DNA of 64,000 nucleotides from Rutidosis leptorrhynchoides (lineage: Eukaryota; Streptophyta; Magnoliopsida; Asterales; Asteraceae). The translations under genes and the position numbers were made by a program. Within the stretch, counting starts at the first letter, position 1; each line of letters opens with the position of its first letter. Positions 1-12,100 of this stretch are shown here, piece by piece. The DNA lies in NCBI RefSeq assembly GCF_046630445.1, contig NC_092333.1, forward strand, positions 717,580,001 through 717,644,000, in the 5' to 3' direction. The notes under the pieces were generated by a model. It had not been told where the DNA came from. It ran no database searches and saw nothing but the letters and a program-made list of their open reading frames with translations.

Positions 1-161
1 ATTATTTTGGTCCAATTTGAATTTGGTTTCGGTTTTTCCATCAATATTCTTTTAAACCGAACCTAACAAATCGAGAAAATTGAAAACCAAACACCCTGCT
101 AAAAGTGTTTATTGAAGTGAAAAATTCTATAAATATTTTGAAATTGTATTTAAGGTATTAA

Positions 162-163
<2 letters not shown>

Positions 164-243
<80 letters not shown>
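164..243. repeat. (AT)n microsatellite
   Basis: An uninterrupted run of about 40 AT dinucleotides. It is a simple sequence repeat with no coding content. Confidence 0.97.
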
Positions 244-246
<3 letters not shown>

Positions 247-1599
247 AACAAAAGAGTATTAAAATTAGTGCTATGCAATAAAGATTCTAATATGCACGAA
301 CATGCAACCCTAGCGCTCCGTGTTATTCGTAGGCGATTTGATGGCGATCAAAACTTTCGGTATTGATTTTGATTTCTTTATAATTCTGTAAGTAACTAGA
401 GGAGGGTGAATAGTTACTTAGTGTAATTTTGAAAAAAAATTCCGATTTAGAGTTTGAGATTACTATAGTGTGATTTGAATAGTTTGTCCACAAGTATAAT
501 AAATAAGAAGATAAGGGATAAGAGAACAAACAAAGAGATTTATAGTGGATCAGGAAGATGTTAACTAATCTTCCTTAATCCACTCCTCAATTCTAACGAA
601 GTGAGAGTTAGTTTCACTATGATGCTCCAAACTCGGTAGAGTGTCCGCATACAACACTAGCTCCCTGATAAGCCGCAACTTATGAACCCTTACGTCCCAT
701 TGAAGAATTCACAATCAGCAAAAGCTCTTACCACAAGATCCTAATGCTACCACTAAGTGAAAACCTCACTTATCTTCTAGATCCCTTTAAGAAGATAATT
801 TACAAGTAAACTCACAACTAAGTTTACAATCACTCTTGCTTGAATCACTCTAAATTGATTACAATAAGATTTGAATGATATCAGTAAATGTATGGAAATT
901 TAAGTACAAGAGGTAAGTCTTCAAGTGCTCCAAGGTTTGACTTTTATAGGAAAGAGAAATTCAAACCCGGATGTCTGCGGCTCACCCCATAGTTGACCGT
1001 GGGTCAACCGTGCAGCTCTGATCTCTAAATTTTGTAACCGTTTGAGATCTTTAACTTTGTCTATTTCCCTTATTAGATGGCTGCAATTAGATGCCAAAAA
1101 CGTCTGAAAAGACCTGCATTACCCCTTTTGTCTTAGAAGCATTCTTTGAAATTAACCTTGGCTTGAAAGAGGTAAGTTACTTTGTACTAGAGATGTGTCA
1201 TTGATTTCCTTTTAAGGCAAATGCAGAATTTTGATCCCATGACAACCATAAGCTTCCAAACTTCAAGTCACAAGTCTTCAACCCTTTTGTCAACATTAGT
1301 TTTGCAAGTATGTGCTCTCATTAGCTACTTGCAAGCTTCCAAATTAGACTAACTTGTTTTTATATGAAGACTTTTGGGAGTTTACTCTAAACACTTGTTG
1401 AACACATGATTAGTGCTTAATGGTTAATCAAGTGGAGAGCATCTCTTTAATTGGGACTTAATGACTATCTTTAAGTTTTGTTACTTTTAATTTAGATTTA
1501 TAAAAATACATTTTGAAAAAGAACTTTTAGCTATGCTTGAATGTTTATGAATGCTTAAAATTAGTTGAATTTGATTTGATGAATGCTTAAAATAAAATA
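244..1599. other. No gene recognised
   Basis: AT-rich DNA without a supported reading frame. The part from about 540 to 1030 is less AT-rich and looks like worn transposon or gene-derived DNA, but I cannot assign it to a family. Positions 1000-1020 hold an imperfect palindrome around GTTGACC/GGTCAAC. Confidence 0.5.
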
Positions 1600-1735
1600 C
1601 TTTAGTGGTCTGATGATTTCGTTAAGGACAATCCTGCATTGCAGGATGGTACATCTCCTGTGCAGGCATCGATTGGTAAGAGTTTTATTCTCCTGATTCG
1701 CATGTTCCTACTGGTACAGAAGGAGTTAAATTCTT

Positions 1736-2780
1736 GTGAAGTTATCGAGTGGTGAAGGGTTTATCACTGGTTCTTTGCATGTTCATATTGATAAAGAACA
1801 TGTTTCTCATATTCAATCCCCATTAGAAAGGGATGATATTCCTTTTCCTAAGGTGGATAATGTGAATGTTAAATCATTCTTACATGTGGTTGCTGGTTCT
1901 AATGTGCACAAACAAGTAGATTCTAGAATGATTAATCAGCCAAGTAGCTTAGATTAGGGTATTGATGTAGAATTCCACTTAATCGGTGAAAGAAATGTCG
2001 GATATATATCGCAATACTTTATATGGTTACTTTATTGGTAATCGAATGGCGTTTCATGTTGTGAAAAACTATGCGGTTAATGTATGGAGGAAATTCGGAA
2101 TAGATAAAATAATGATGATTTTGAAGGGTTTCATTTTCTTCAAATTCGCAACGAAAAGTGGAACGATGAAAGTGTAGGAGTCGGGGCCGTGGATGATTCG
2201 TACTATATGCGGTTAATGTATGGAAGAGATTTGTAATATAGAAGATAATGATGATTTTTAAGGGTTTCTATTTCTTCAAATTCGCAACGAAAAGTGGAAC
2301 GATGAAAGTGTTAGAGTCGGGGCCATGGATGATTCGTACTATACTGTACCAATGATCTTGAATAAATGGTCTTCGAATATATCATTGACAAAAGAAGATC
2401 ATACAAGGGTGCCGGTTTGGATCAAGATGCATGATACACCGTTGGTGGGATATACTGAAGTAGGGTTGAGCGTAATTGCCTCGAAACTAGGAAAGGTAAT
2501 GTTGCTTGATTTGTTTACAAGTATTATGTGTGTCGAATCATGGGGGCGTCCTAGTTTTGCTCGTGCTTTGATAGAAGTATCCGCTGAAAATAACTTAAAT
2601 GAAACACTAAAAGTGTCAACTCCTAGTTTGGTAGGTGGCAATAAAACGGTGGACGAGGTTCAAGCTGAATATGAATGGAACCCTCCAAGATGTCCGAGTT
2701 GCAAATTATTTGGACACAAAGACTCTCAATGTCTAAAGAAGGTGGTAGTCAAGAAGGCACAAGAGGTGACGACTTTATAG
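1736..2780 (+). pseudogene. Decayed LINE-type ORF1 (DUF4283 + CX2CX4HX4C zinc knuckle)
   Basis: Broken reading frames show the order typical of the nucleic-acid-binding ORF1 of plant L1-like LINEs and of the many genomic DUF4283 copies. The N-terminal part of DUF4283 lies at about 2000-2180 (a GYFIGNRMAFHVVKNY-like stretch). The C-terminal part is at 2325-2620 (VPVWIKMHDTPL, then MCVESWGRPSFARALIEV). A zinc knuckle CPSCKLFGHKDSQC follows at about 2690-2735. The frame is broken by a stop at 2175-2177, by a 136-bp tandem duplication (2071-2343) and by a stop after the knuckle at 2778-2780. The stretch 1736-1957 may be an upstream part of the same ORF, but in another frame. No reverse transcriptase follows. 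The GT-rich DNA at about 3090-3240 may be the LINE 3' end joined on after loss of ORF2. The domain call is confident, the element boundaries are not. Confidence 0.75.
2071..2343. repeat. 136-bp tandem duplication inside the LINE ORF1 remnant
   Basis: The block starting ATGCGGTTAATGTATGG at 2071 recurs at 2207, and GGATGATTCGTACT at 2191 recurs at 2327, a constant offset of 136 bp. The copies differ by several substitutions and small indels, so the duplication is not recent. Because 136 is not a multiple of three, it shifts the reading frame. Confidence 0.93.
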
Positions 2781-3706
2781 GAAGGGTTTCAACAAGTTAC
2801 GCACAAGAAAATAAAGAGTGTAAGTAAGCCAAAGCGAGAATTAGTTTACATGCCCAAAAAGAATGTGGCACAAAGTGTTACTAATAATCACGTGTCAAAT
2901 GTTGCACCCGGTGATAAGAGAAATTCGGAAGTTGGGACAGATAAGGGTTCGCAAGTGAAGATGTAAAACTCGTTAGGGGCTCTAGATAAAGATGCATATA
3001 ACCAAATTGATGAAGAGAGGAATGTTGAATCTGATAAGCGAAAACCGTAACTAAGGAAAGGACTACGCTTGGCATGAATTCGAGTTGGTTATGGGTTGTG
3101 TCCTTAGTCAGGAGGGTGGTTAGGTGTTTTCGGTCTTGCTAGTTCTGTGTGTCTGTAGGTTTCTAGTTTGGTTAGTGGTTGTTTGTGAGGCCGCAAGACA
3201 CGTTTATGGTCCTTGTCTTTATTTGTATCTTTTATTATTTTTTAAATAATATTAATTGACCGGGTAAAACTCCTTACTCACAAAAAGAGTAATAAATGTG
3301 TACTTCAATTCATTAAAAATTTCAATGATTTTAACGGTCTATGTTCCAAGTGCATAAGTTAACCAAACTCATAATCATAATAAGAAAAATTGTAAAAATC
3401 ATTCCTTTTTAAATGTTGGTTTTAGAAATACCAAATTAAATAACGTACACCAACCACATATAACTTGATACCTAAATTTTTACCAACAAAATACGACCTA
3501 AACAAATATTTACCATACAAATTGATGTTAACTATCTTTGATACGGAGTATATGTTTTTTCCGTAATAAAAGGTATCCATCAAAGCCAACACATGAAGAC
3601 ACGTGTAAAGGTAGATATAGCAATATTTTTGAAGAAGGTAAAAACAATTCATAATAACAACAACAATAGATATATAATTAGTGACTTCACATTTAGTTAT
3701 ACTAGA
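2781..3706. other. LINE 3' remnant and intergenic DNA
   Basis: From 2781 to about 3240 the sequence continues from the LINE ORF1 as non-coding or heavily mutated DNA. The rest, to 3706, is AT-rich intergenic DNA immediately upstream of the defensin gene. No supported ORF was found. Confidence 0.5.
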
Positions 3707-3720
3707 CTCTATATAAAAAA
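3707..3720 (+). promoter_or_regulatory. Candidate TATA box of the defensin-like gene
   Basis: CTATATAAAAAA lies about 170 bp upstream of the start codon. A second candidate, CTATAAAGAG near 3815-3824, would give a much shorter 5' UTR. I cannot tell which one is used. Confidence 0.45.
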
Positions 3721-3882
3721 GATTCGATCGTCGAAGTTAGTTAACCACCTACACTACTAGATAGTTTTGTATGATCGAATAATCTATATTCTTTAAATTC
3801 TATCGTCATTCTACTATAAAGAGACGCATCATATCCACCCATATAGTAACTTGTAGCCAATTTTGTTGAGCTCAAAATTTAA

Positions 3883-5263
3883 ATGGCTAATGCTTCGATC
3901 AATTTGATTGCATTTCTAATGCTCCTCCTGATTCTTGCTATCTCAGGTGCCTTGTCGTACTTATTAACGTTTGTTTTTCGTTTTTTTATGTGAGTGTTTT
4001 AATGGCACAACTTGAAGTTACAAAAATAAAACAAAAGTATAACATATAAATAATGATCTTATTCATGTTCCTAAACCTTCTGAGAAATGTACTCTGTCAC
4101 ACAATCGGTTTTATACTACAAAATAACCTTTTTCAATTTTTAGCATTAGTATAAAAAATAAGAACTCTGTAAATGAATAATTGCATGTCGTATAATAAGT
4201 AAACTATGAATCTGTACGTCCAATAATAATTAATAATTGCATTTGATAAATTTGTTCGCGAGAATGACAAATAATTATCATTTGTATTCCATATCTTAAC
4301 AATTCAAATGCATCGTAATTGTGCTATACTTGTTATATAACAGAAATCACAATGGTGAAGGCGAGAGTTTGTGAAAAGCCGAGTAAGACATGGTTCGGAA
4401 ATTGCAAGGACACGGAGAAGTGTGACAAGCAATGCATAGATTGGGAGGGTGCAAAACATGGAGCTTGTCATCAACGTGAAGCTAAATACATGTGCTTTTG
4501 TTACATCGAATGTGATTCCAAGGGCAAGACGAAGCCATCTCTACCTAAAACGCCACCTTTGCCATCTCTTCCGGGAGTCGGAAAACCATCTCCCCCAGGA
4601 GGAGGTGGTGGAAGTAAAGGGGAAGGAAGTGGGGGTGGAGGCAGCGGGGGAGCTCATCCTGGAGATGGAAAACCATCTCCCCCAAAAGGAGGAGAGGGGG
4701 GAGGTGGTGGTGCTGGTGGAGGAGGAGAGGGGGGAGGTGGTGGTGCTGGTGGAGGAGGAGAAGGGGGAGGAGGAGGCGGCGGCAGTGGTGCTGGTGGAGG
4801 GGAAGGTAGTGGTGGAGATGGAGGTGGTGGTAGTGGTGGTGGTGGTGAAGGAGGTGGTGGTAGTGATGGTGATGGAGGTGGTGAAGGAGGTGGCGATGGT
4901 GGTGGAGGTGGTGGTGAGGGAGGTGGCGATGGAGGTGGTGGTGGTGGTGGAGGAGGAGGTGGTGATGGTGCTAGTGGAGGAGGAAATGAGGATGGAGCTA
5001 AGGGAGGTGGTGGTGGAGGAGGAGGTGGTGGTGGTGGAGGTGGTGGCGGCGGTAGTGAAGGTGGTAGTGGTGGGGAAGGTGGAAGTGGTGGTGGCGGTAG
5101 TGAAGGTGGTGGAGGTGGTGGAGGATCAGAAGGCGGCAATTCAACTCCTCCACCAGAGTGCCAAGCAGCGGATATAGAGAAGCTAATAGCCCAAGCCATT
5201 GCTAACTATAAGGCAAAAACACCACATCTTAAGCATTTGGTCAAGCCAACCCATCATTTTTAA
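3883..5263 (+). CDS. Defensin-like protein with long glycine-rich tail (Compositae defensin-allergen type), 2 exons
   Basis: Predicted secreted protein of 327 residues from exons 3883-3946 and 4344-5263. Exon 1 encodes a start Met and a hydrophobic signal peptide (about residues 1-21). The intron (3947-4343) has GT...AG ends and is phase 1, and this is the usual intron position of plant defensin genes. The mature N-terminus carries eight cysteines spaced C-X10-C-X5-C-X3-C-X10-C-X8-C-X-C-X3-C (residues 31-78), which fits the plant defensin fold with four disulfides. A short Lys/Pro/Ser linker leads into about 180 residues of Gly with Ser, Glu and Asp (107-286). A distinct C-terminus (287-327) holds one extra Cys and a probable short helix. 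Known relatives are Compositae pollen and anther defensins with Pro-rich tails (Art v 1, Amb a 4, SF18). The very long Gly tail is the odd feature here. The frame is open to the TAA. Antimicrobial or pollen-coat roles are inference. Confidence 0.88.
4591..5140 (+). repeat. GGW/GGN trinucleotide-rich low-complexity tract coding the Gly tail
   Basis: About 550 bp of GGT, GGA and GAA-type codons in imperfect short repeats. It includes a near-exact repeat of the unit GGAGGTGGTGGTGCTGGTGG at about 4694-4760. Such a tract is prone to replication slippage, so tail length probably varies between alleles. The long open frames on the other strand and in the second forward frame are by-products of this composition. 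Confidence 0.9.
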
Positions 5264-5521
5264 TATCAAACCTAACCTTATATGACTATAAACAAAAAGA
5301 AAAGTTTCTTAGATACCTAGCTAGCAACATTAGAAAAAACTAATGGTCTAAAATGTGTTCCATTAACTATTGGGTAATCAATTGTTTATGGCTCTCACAT
5401 GATGCTCGTATCATTATATATTTATGTAATATGTAAGATTTCTCTTAGTTTAGTATATATTGAGTGAATTGTTAAAATGAGGATATGTTGATGGTTTCAA
5501 TCTTGTTAGAAAGCCTTTGCT

Positions 5522-5542
5522 AATAAAAACCATCTGTTCGGG

Positions 5543-5572
<30 letters not shown>
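5522..5572 (+). terminator. Poly(A) signal followed by a genomic A30 tract
   Basis: AATAAA at 5522-5527 is followed 15 nt later by an uninterrupted run of 30 A (5543-5572), about 280 bp after the defensin stop codon. This looks like a polyadenylated mRNA 3' end written into the genome. The defensin gene itself keeps its intron. Confidence 0.6.
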
Positions 5573-5576
<4 letters not shown>

Positions 5577-6426
5577 TAACTTAAGTTAGTGTTGATAACA
5601 TCTGCTAATGCTAGACTTTTGTGGTTGTGATATTATTCATTCAATCATATTTTGGAGTATTTTGTTTTAATTTCTGTTATATTGTTGGAACTTGATACAA
5701 CTTGTTATTTGAATTCTAAATTTGTTTATGAATTGTTTAAAAATATCTCGTGACTTAATAAGATCAATTTTAGTTTTCATTTTTTCCTTCAGAAAAACAC
5801 GAAAAAAATTATAATAGATTATAAGATTTAATATTTTTATAATAATAGATTCAAATGAAACGTTTGATAAAAGACCCTTACGGTCTAATTTACTAAATTG
5901 TTACTCTAGGCCCAATTACAAACCAAATATATTACAAAAATACTCTGCTAACCTAAACATACTACTAGTATACTACGATATCACAAACTATTGTAACATC
6001 AAACAAACTGATGCGAGCCTATTAAGATCCAACACTTAAAACACACCGATCGAAGTTTCTTAAACTTCAAACAATAGCCATTCTGGGCGACCCATTTCAC
6101 CCAAGTCCCAAATACAAAATCTGGGAATTCAAAGAACAAAACACTGCAAACAACACCTAAATCGATTTAGAGAAAAACTCACCTAAACTACCCTATCATC
6201 AACACATAGTCTCACATGTGATCCTATCTAATCATTAAGCAAGCAACGTTCAACCTACCTTGATATGACGCTACGAGATTTATACCTTGATCTGGACAAA
6301 CTTACAACCATCTAACATACCTTGATCAAGTGTTGACTAGAAATTAATATGTCTATAACAAAGCTTTTTTCATCAAATTAAAATTTCATTAGACAAATAA
6401 TATACACATATTGTTTTACAAATGAG
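5573..6426. other. No gene recognised
   Basis: AT-rich intergenic DNA between the A tract and the Copia insertion. I see no convincing ORF, RNA gene or transposon end in it. Confidence 0.55.
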
Positions 6427-6431
6427 CATAG

Positions 6432-7276
6432 TGTTGGAAATATGTTCTCGGGTCGGCTACGGTTCGACCGTGGTTTGACCGTGGTACATATATTCCGAAG
6501 ATATGCCCATGACATTAATTAATAAAAGTCCATTTATCCTATTCGGTCACACACAAAGGCCAATCGTAAATTGTTTGATATACCTTCTAATCGGAAATTA
6601 ATTTATTAATCATTAGTTAATGGTTTAATAAATTAAGTAAGTTTTTTATGTGCATACATATACTTACAAATCTAAATATGTAGAGATTTGATTAGATTTT
6701 GCAAATCATATTTTATATAAGATATAAAATTTTAATTTGATTTATAAAATATGATTTGATTTTGTAAATCTTATTTTATAAAAAGATTTGATTTTGCAAA
6801 TCTTTCAAAATCTTTATTTATTATATTTGTACTAGATGTATTATTTTATCAATAATGTACTTTGTTCTATATAATACCAAGTCTTGGAAAAAATGAAGTT
6901 ACGAGAGATACAAAAAAAAAACACATACAAAAATGCTATTTTTCTTTCTCATTTTCAAGTAACCAAAATACTTGAAATCTATAATTGGGTTCGGTTTTGG
7001 TGGAAATAACGAAGAAGAAAAGATCCGTTAAGTAGAAGGTATAGATCGAAGCAAGGTTGGAACTTTGGGTGTCTACCGTTTAGAGGAACTCTTCTTTGGG
7101 TTTTCAAATTCGATCTTCAAATGAGCTACAAAGGTTGTATTCTAATCTTCTCTTGTTCGGTTTCGTTAATTTGTTTTGTTTGCTAAATTTTTGTACAATG
7201 ATCCGTGGAAGAGTATGATTTTGTAAAGTTTTAAAAAATGCTTCCGCTCGCTTTGAATTTGTATCATACTCCAACA
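6432..7276 (+). repeat. Copia 5' LTR (845 bp)
   Basis: Matches 38622-39476 almost base for base, with a few substitutions and small indels. One is an extra TATTGG-type insertion near 39083 in the 3' copy. It has terminal inverted TGTTGG/CCAACA and ends directly before the primer-binding site. Confidence 0.96.
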
Positions 7277-7291
7277 GTGGTATCCGAGCCA
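7277..7291 (+). other. Copia primer-binding site
   Basis: GTGGTATCCGAGCC directly follows the LTR. It resembles the initiator-Met tRNA complement TGGTATCAGAGC used by most plant Copia elements, with one mismatch. Confidence 0.85.
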
Positions 7292-9156
7292 TCTTGTACA
7301 AGTTTTAGCAAACTAATGTATTCTATGATAATCGGTTTTGATGAGTGTATTGTGCATTATTCTTGGAGATGATTATCCATAACAAACATACAAAACTATT
7401 ATCATGATTTGTGTTTTTATGTTTCCTAAATAACATTTGAATCTTGGGTTTTGGCAAAATATTAAATGGTTAATCTCATTTTTTGAAAAAAAAAATTTCA
7501 GCAGAACAGTCTGTTTTTCATGGACTGTTTCGAGGTTCAAAACTTAATATTATTGTATGAGACCAATTGTATTTGAAAGCTAATTGAAAGAACTTAAATT
7601 TGAAAAAAAAATTCATCAAAAACGGATTAGAAATGAGTAAGATATGACCATTTAAAGTTGCTTGTTGAATCTGTCCAAATACGAAAATTTGATAAGGTAA
7701 CTTGCATGTTGACTAAATATGATTCAAAGTTTAGGAAAATAAAGTACATAAATTATATTCATGGTTTACATAAGAAAATAAAAGTAGTTAATTAATGCTT
7801 TAATTTGATGTTTTCCTTTTCTTGAGGGAAACAAATCTCCAATATGTTTTAATTCACTAAATATGTTTGTTTGGATGGTTTTGGCATGACAACCATACTT
7901 ACAAAATATGAAGTGGGTTTACATACATATGTTATGTAAACAAGGATTGATTATTATTATTATTATTATTAGTGCTATTAAGTGTTGAAAATCAATCCTT
8001 ATCGAAACATGTTTAATGAAAATGGATGTTCGGCACTCCATTTGTTATGTATGTAATTGTTGTTATATTCGATAGTAATTGCCTCTATAAGACCCTTGTG
8101 TGGATGTTTGGTTGTATGATTCTATTTATTATTTATTCGGGATGAATGTGATAATTTATTTAACAGCTTGCATGTCGTGATTATTATTTATTCGGGATGA
8201 ATGTAATAATTCATTAAACGACTTGCATGTCGTCTTTCTATTTATATTGTATTAGTAATAGTATAGAAAATAGAATAGTTATTTTTGTAAGATAATGCAA
8301 CCAAGATTGAAATCAAGATGACGATGTTCACATGGCGGCCCATCCGAGCATATAATGGAGATGGCGGTTTTAGTGGGAGACAATTCTCACACAAGGTTAT
8401 GTCCCTAGTTGACCGCATAGGACTCGAGGCATACTACCGATAATTGTGTGTCATGGTTATTATTGTGTTTTATTATTTGTCTATGCCATACTAGCTAGAA
8501 AATGTTTTAAAAACAAAAGGGACAATAATCATATAAAACGGTTTGGTTAAAATTAGTTTAACAAACACAACACGCAATACATAATTAGCAAATGTTTTAA
8601 AATAGTATAAACTACTTTTGCTAAAAGAAAACAAAAACCCGTTTTAAATGTAAATTTTACGCTATCCATGAGTAATTCACGCATCCGAACCTTTTACCTG
8701 TTAGAGTTCGCGATACCCGAGAGTCTTGGGCCGGACTTTAATTTGGTGTTGGGAAAGGTGAGGTGAATTCCGCGATACCCATAGAGTCTTGGGCCGGATT
8801 TCACGTGTATCTATCATGGACGGTTTACAATCTGAACTTGTGGTTCGCGGCAAACTTGCCACGAGAAAGGATTAGCATAGAAGGGATTAAACATGCCAAG
8901 TGAAATAATTGATTATCACTAAATCCCGCAGAACTTAAAAATTTCATAATGGATGAAAATGGTAATATAGTTAACTACCTAAATAGAGTATGATTAGCGA
9001 TCCGCGGCAAACTCGTCGTTACCATAAGTGAAATATGGATCTTAGCCTTGTTAATTATAATTGTTTGAATATTAAACACACTTGGGTAATTATCTTAACA
9101 AGGATTAAACATATCAAACTAACTAATACAACTTACTTTAAACAAAAATATGACAG
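7292..9156 (+). other. Copia untranslated leader
   Basis: About 1.9 kb between the primer-binding site and gag without a supported gene. It holds a (TTA)n run at 7950-7970 and a tandem duplication of about 55 bp at roughly 8125-8235 (TTCGGGATGAATGT at 8136 and 8191). It also holds an imperfect repeat of a GAGTCTTGGGCCGGA unit at about 8720 and 8785. A long structured leader with small direct repeats is common in large Copia families. Confidence 0.6.
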
Positions 9157-12100
9157 ATGTCTGCAACAAACACAAATCCTACTCCGTCATCAATCACTAA
9201 TTTCTGCCTTAAAGGGCTCCTCGAAAAGGACAAGCTTACGGGCTTAAACTACATGGACTGGCTTCGCAACCTAAGAATTGCTCTTAGGATGGAAGGAAAG
9301 ATCAGGGCAATTGAGGAACCTTTACCGGCAGAACCCGGATCGAGAGCTACTCAAACGGCTAGGGACGAGTTTGAAAAATGACGTTTCGAGTCTAATGAGG
9401 TAGCATGCTTGATGTTGGCGACCATGTCTCCAGAGCTCTAAAAGGGCATGGAGAGCTTAGGGTCCTACGACATGCTTAACCAACTCAAGGACATGTTCCA
9501 ACAACAAGCAAAGCAAGAAAGATTTGACACCGTGAAAGCTCTCGTATCTTGCAAAATGGCAACGAGAAGTATCTTAAGTGTCCATGTACTACAAATGAAA
9601 GGGTACATAGACCGGCTAGAGCGCCTTGGTTTTTCCATAAGTCAGGAGCTTGCAACGGATTTTATCCTGAACTCGCTAACTAGTGCATATGAAGGATTCA
9701 TTATGAACTATAATATGAACAATATGGAGAAAACAATCATGGAGCTCCATGGCATGTTGAAAACCGCTGAGGCTAACATGGCCAAAGCTAAACCCGTAAC
9801 TACCGTCCTAGCCATTAAAGAAAGTGGGATCAAGAAGAAGAAAAACAAAGCAAAGGGCAAGGGTAAGTTTGGCACGTCCAACTTTAAACCTAAACCTAAG
9901 GGCATTGCTAACTCTTCTACTTCAAAGATCCCGCAAACCAAGTCTCCTGAAGAAGCAATATGCTTCCATTGTGGGGATAAAGGACATTGGAGGCGCAATT
10001 GTACCAAGTACTTGAAGGAACTTAATGAACTACGAGCTAAGGGTGTCACTGTACCTTCAGGTTTGTTCATGATTGAACTAAACAATACTTCTATTTCTAA
10101 TTTCTGGGTATTGGACACGGGATGTGGTACTCACATTTGTATAAATGTGCAGGGACTCACAAGAAGTAGGAAGCTGAAGACCGAAGAGCTCAATCTAATT
10201 ATGGGGAATAAGAACGTTGCCTCTGTTAACATGATTGGAGAATACAAGCTTTCTTTTGATTCTGGTCTATGTATTGTTTTATCTAATGTTTGCTACAGTG
10301 TCGAAATGGCAAGAAACATTATATCTTTTGATGCTTTATTTAATGATGGTTTTGATTTTAGTTTTGATAATGGATCAATACTTGTTCACAAAAATGGGAT
10401 GTTTTATTTCAAGGCTAGTCCTTGTAAAGGCATCTTAAAAACCACAGCAAAGCTAAATGATAGTTCAATCTATAATGTTGATTCATCCAAAGATGTTTTG
10501 GATAAAACGTATCTATGGCATTGTCGTTTAGGCCACATAAACAAGAAACGCATAGACAAACTCCAGTCATATGGAATTCTAGAATCATTTGATATAATAT
10601 CGTATGATGAATGCGAATCTTGCTTATCAGAAAAAATGACAAAGTCACCTTTCACAGGAAACTGTGAACGGGCAAAGGATCTGTTGGGGTTGGTACACAC
10701 TGATGTGTGCGGTCCGTTCAGATCACCTACTAGACACAAGGAATGATACTTCGTTACATTTACTGATGACTTCAGTAGATATGGCTATGTTTATTTAATT
10801 AAACAAAAGTCTGAAACTTTGGGAGTGTTCAAGGTATACCAAAACGAAGTAGAAAATCAAGTGAACAAAAGAATTAAGATTCTCCGATCTGATAGAGGTG
10901 GTGGATATCTTAATGATGAATTTCGTGATCATCTACGGGGTTATGGGATAATCTCACAATTAGCTCCTCCTAGAACACCACAACATAATGGTGTGGCTGA
11001 AAGGAGGAATCGAACATTACTTGATATGGTTTGATCCATGATGAGCCGCACAATATTTCCAATCAGTTTTTGGGGTTATGCCCTACAAACTGCCGCAAGG
11101 ATCCTTAACCTCATCCCAACCAAGAAGGTTTCAAAAACACCTTATGAGATATGGCATGGTAAAACTGTGTCTCTCTCGTATATTAGAATCTGGGGATGTG
11201 AGGCTTACATTTGTCCTGAAGCTCAAGATAAACTTGAACCCAGATCCGAAAAGTGTTTATTTGTTGGTTACCCGATCGATTCTTTTGGATATTTATTTTA
11301 CAACCCTACTGAGAACAAAATATTTGTGTCTCGAAGGGGAGTCTTCCTTGAAAAGGATCTCATATTAAAAGGAACCGGTGGGAGCAAAATTGACCTTGAA
11401 GAAATTCAAGAATCAACCGACATGGAAATCGATATTGGAACCGATTCTCCTCAAGAGGTCGACGACCCTACTGTTGAGAGAGAAACTGACCTACAGCCAC
11501 CACCCATACGTAGATCTGATAGAGTGCGTCAAACACCAAAGAAATATAGTTTACACATATTTGAGGGTGATGATGAAAATATAGATTCTAATGAACCTAT
11601 TACCTATCAGGAAGCGATTACAGGCCCTGAGTCTATCAAATGGAAGGAGGCTATGGACAACGAGATCTAATCCATGCATGATAATCAAGTCTGGACCTTG
11701 ATTGATCATATACCAGGTATTAAAACCATTGGGTGTAAGTGGGTCTTCAAGAAAAAGACCGATATGGATGGAAATGTACACACATTCAAAGCCAGACTGG
11801 TGGCTAAGGGTTACATGCAATAATATGGTGTAGACTATGATGAAACTTTTTCACCAGTAGCTATGTTGAAATCCATTAGAATACTTCTTGCCATAGCAGC
11901 ATTTTATGACTATGAGATATGGCAGATGGATGTAAAAATAGCTTTCCTTAATGGTAAAGTAACAGAGGATGTGTTTATGACACAACCTGAGGGTTATGTA
12001 CATCCTAAGTATCCTAATAGTGTGTGCAAGCTTCAAAGGTCCATTTATGGACTTAAACAAGCTTCTCGTACTTGGAATCTTTTCTTTAATGAGAAGATCA

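Noticed and set aside
164..243. Repeat as CRISPR array or origin
   Set aside because: A plain AT dinucleotide repeat without spacers, in a plant nuclear context.
4449..5177. Second forward ORF rich in Val/Glu
   Set aside because: Frame-shifted reading of the same low-complexity tract that encodes the Gly tail.
4654..5199. Long minus-strand proline-rich ORF
   Set aside because: Exact antisense shadow of the glycine-coding tract; GGN codons read as CCN. No independent start context or domain.
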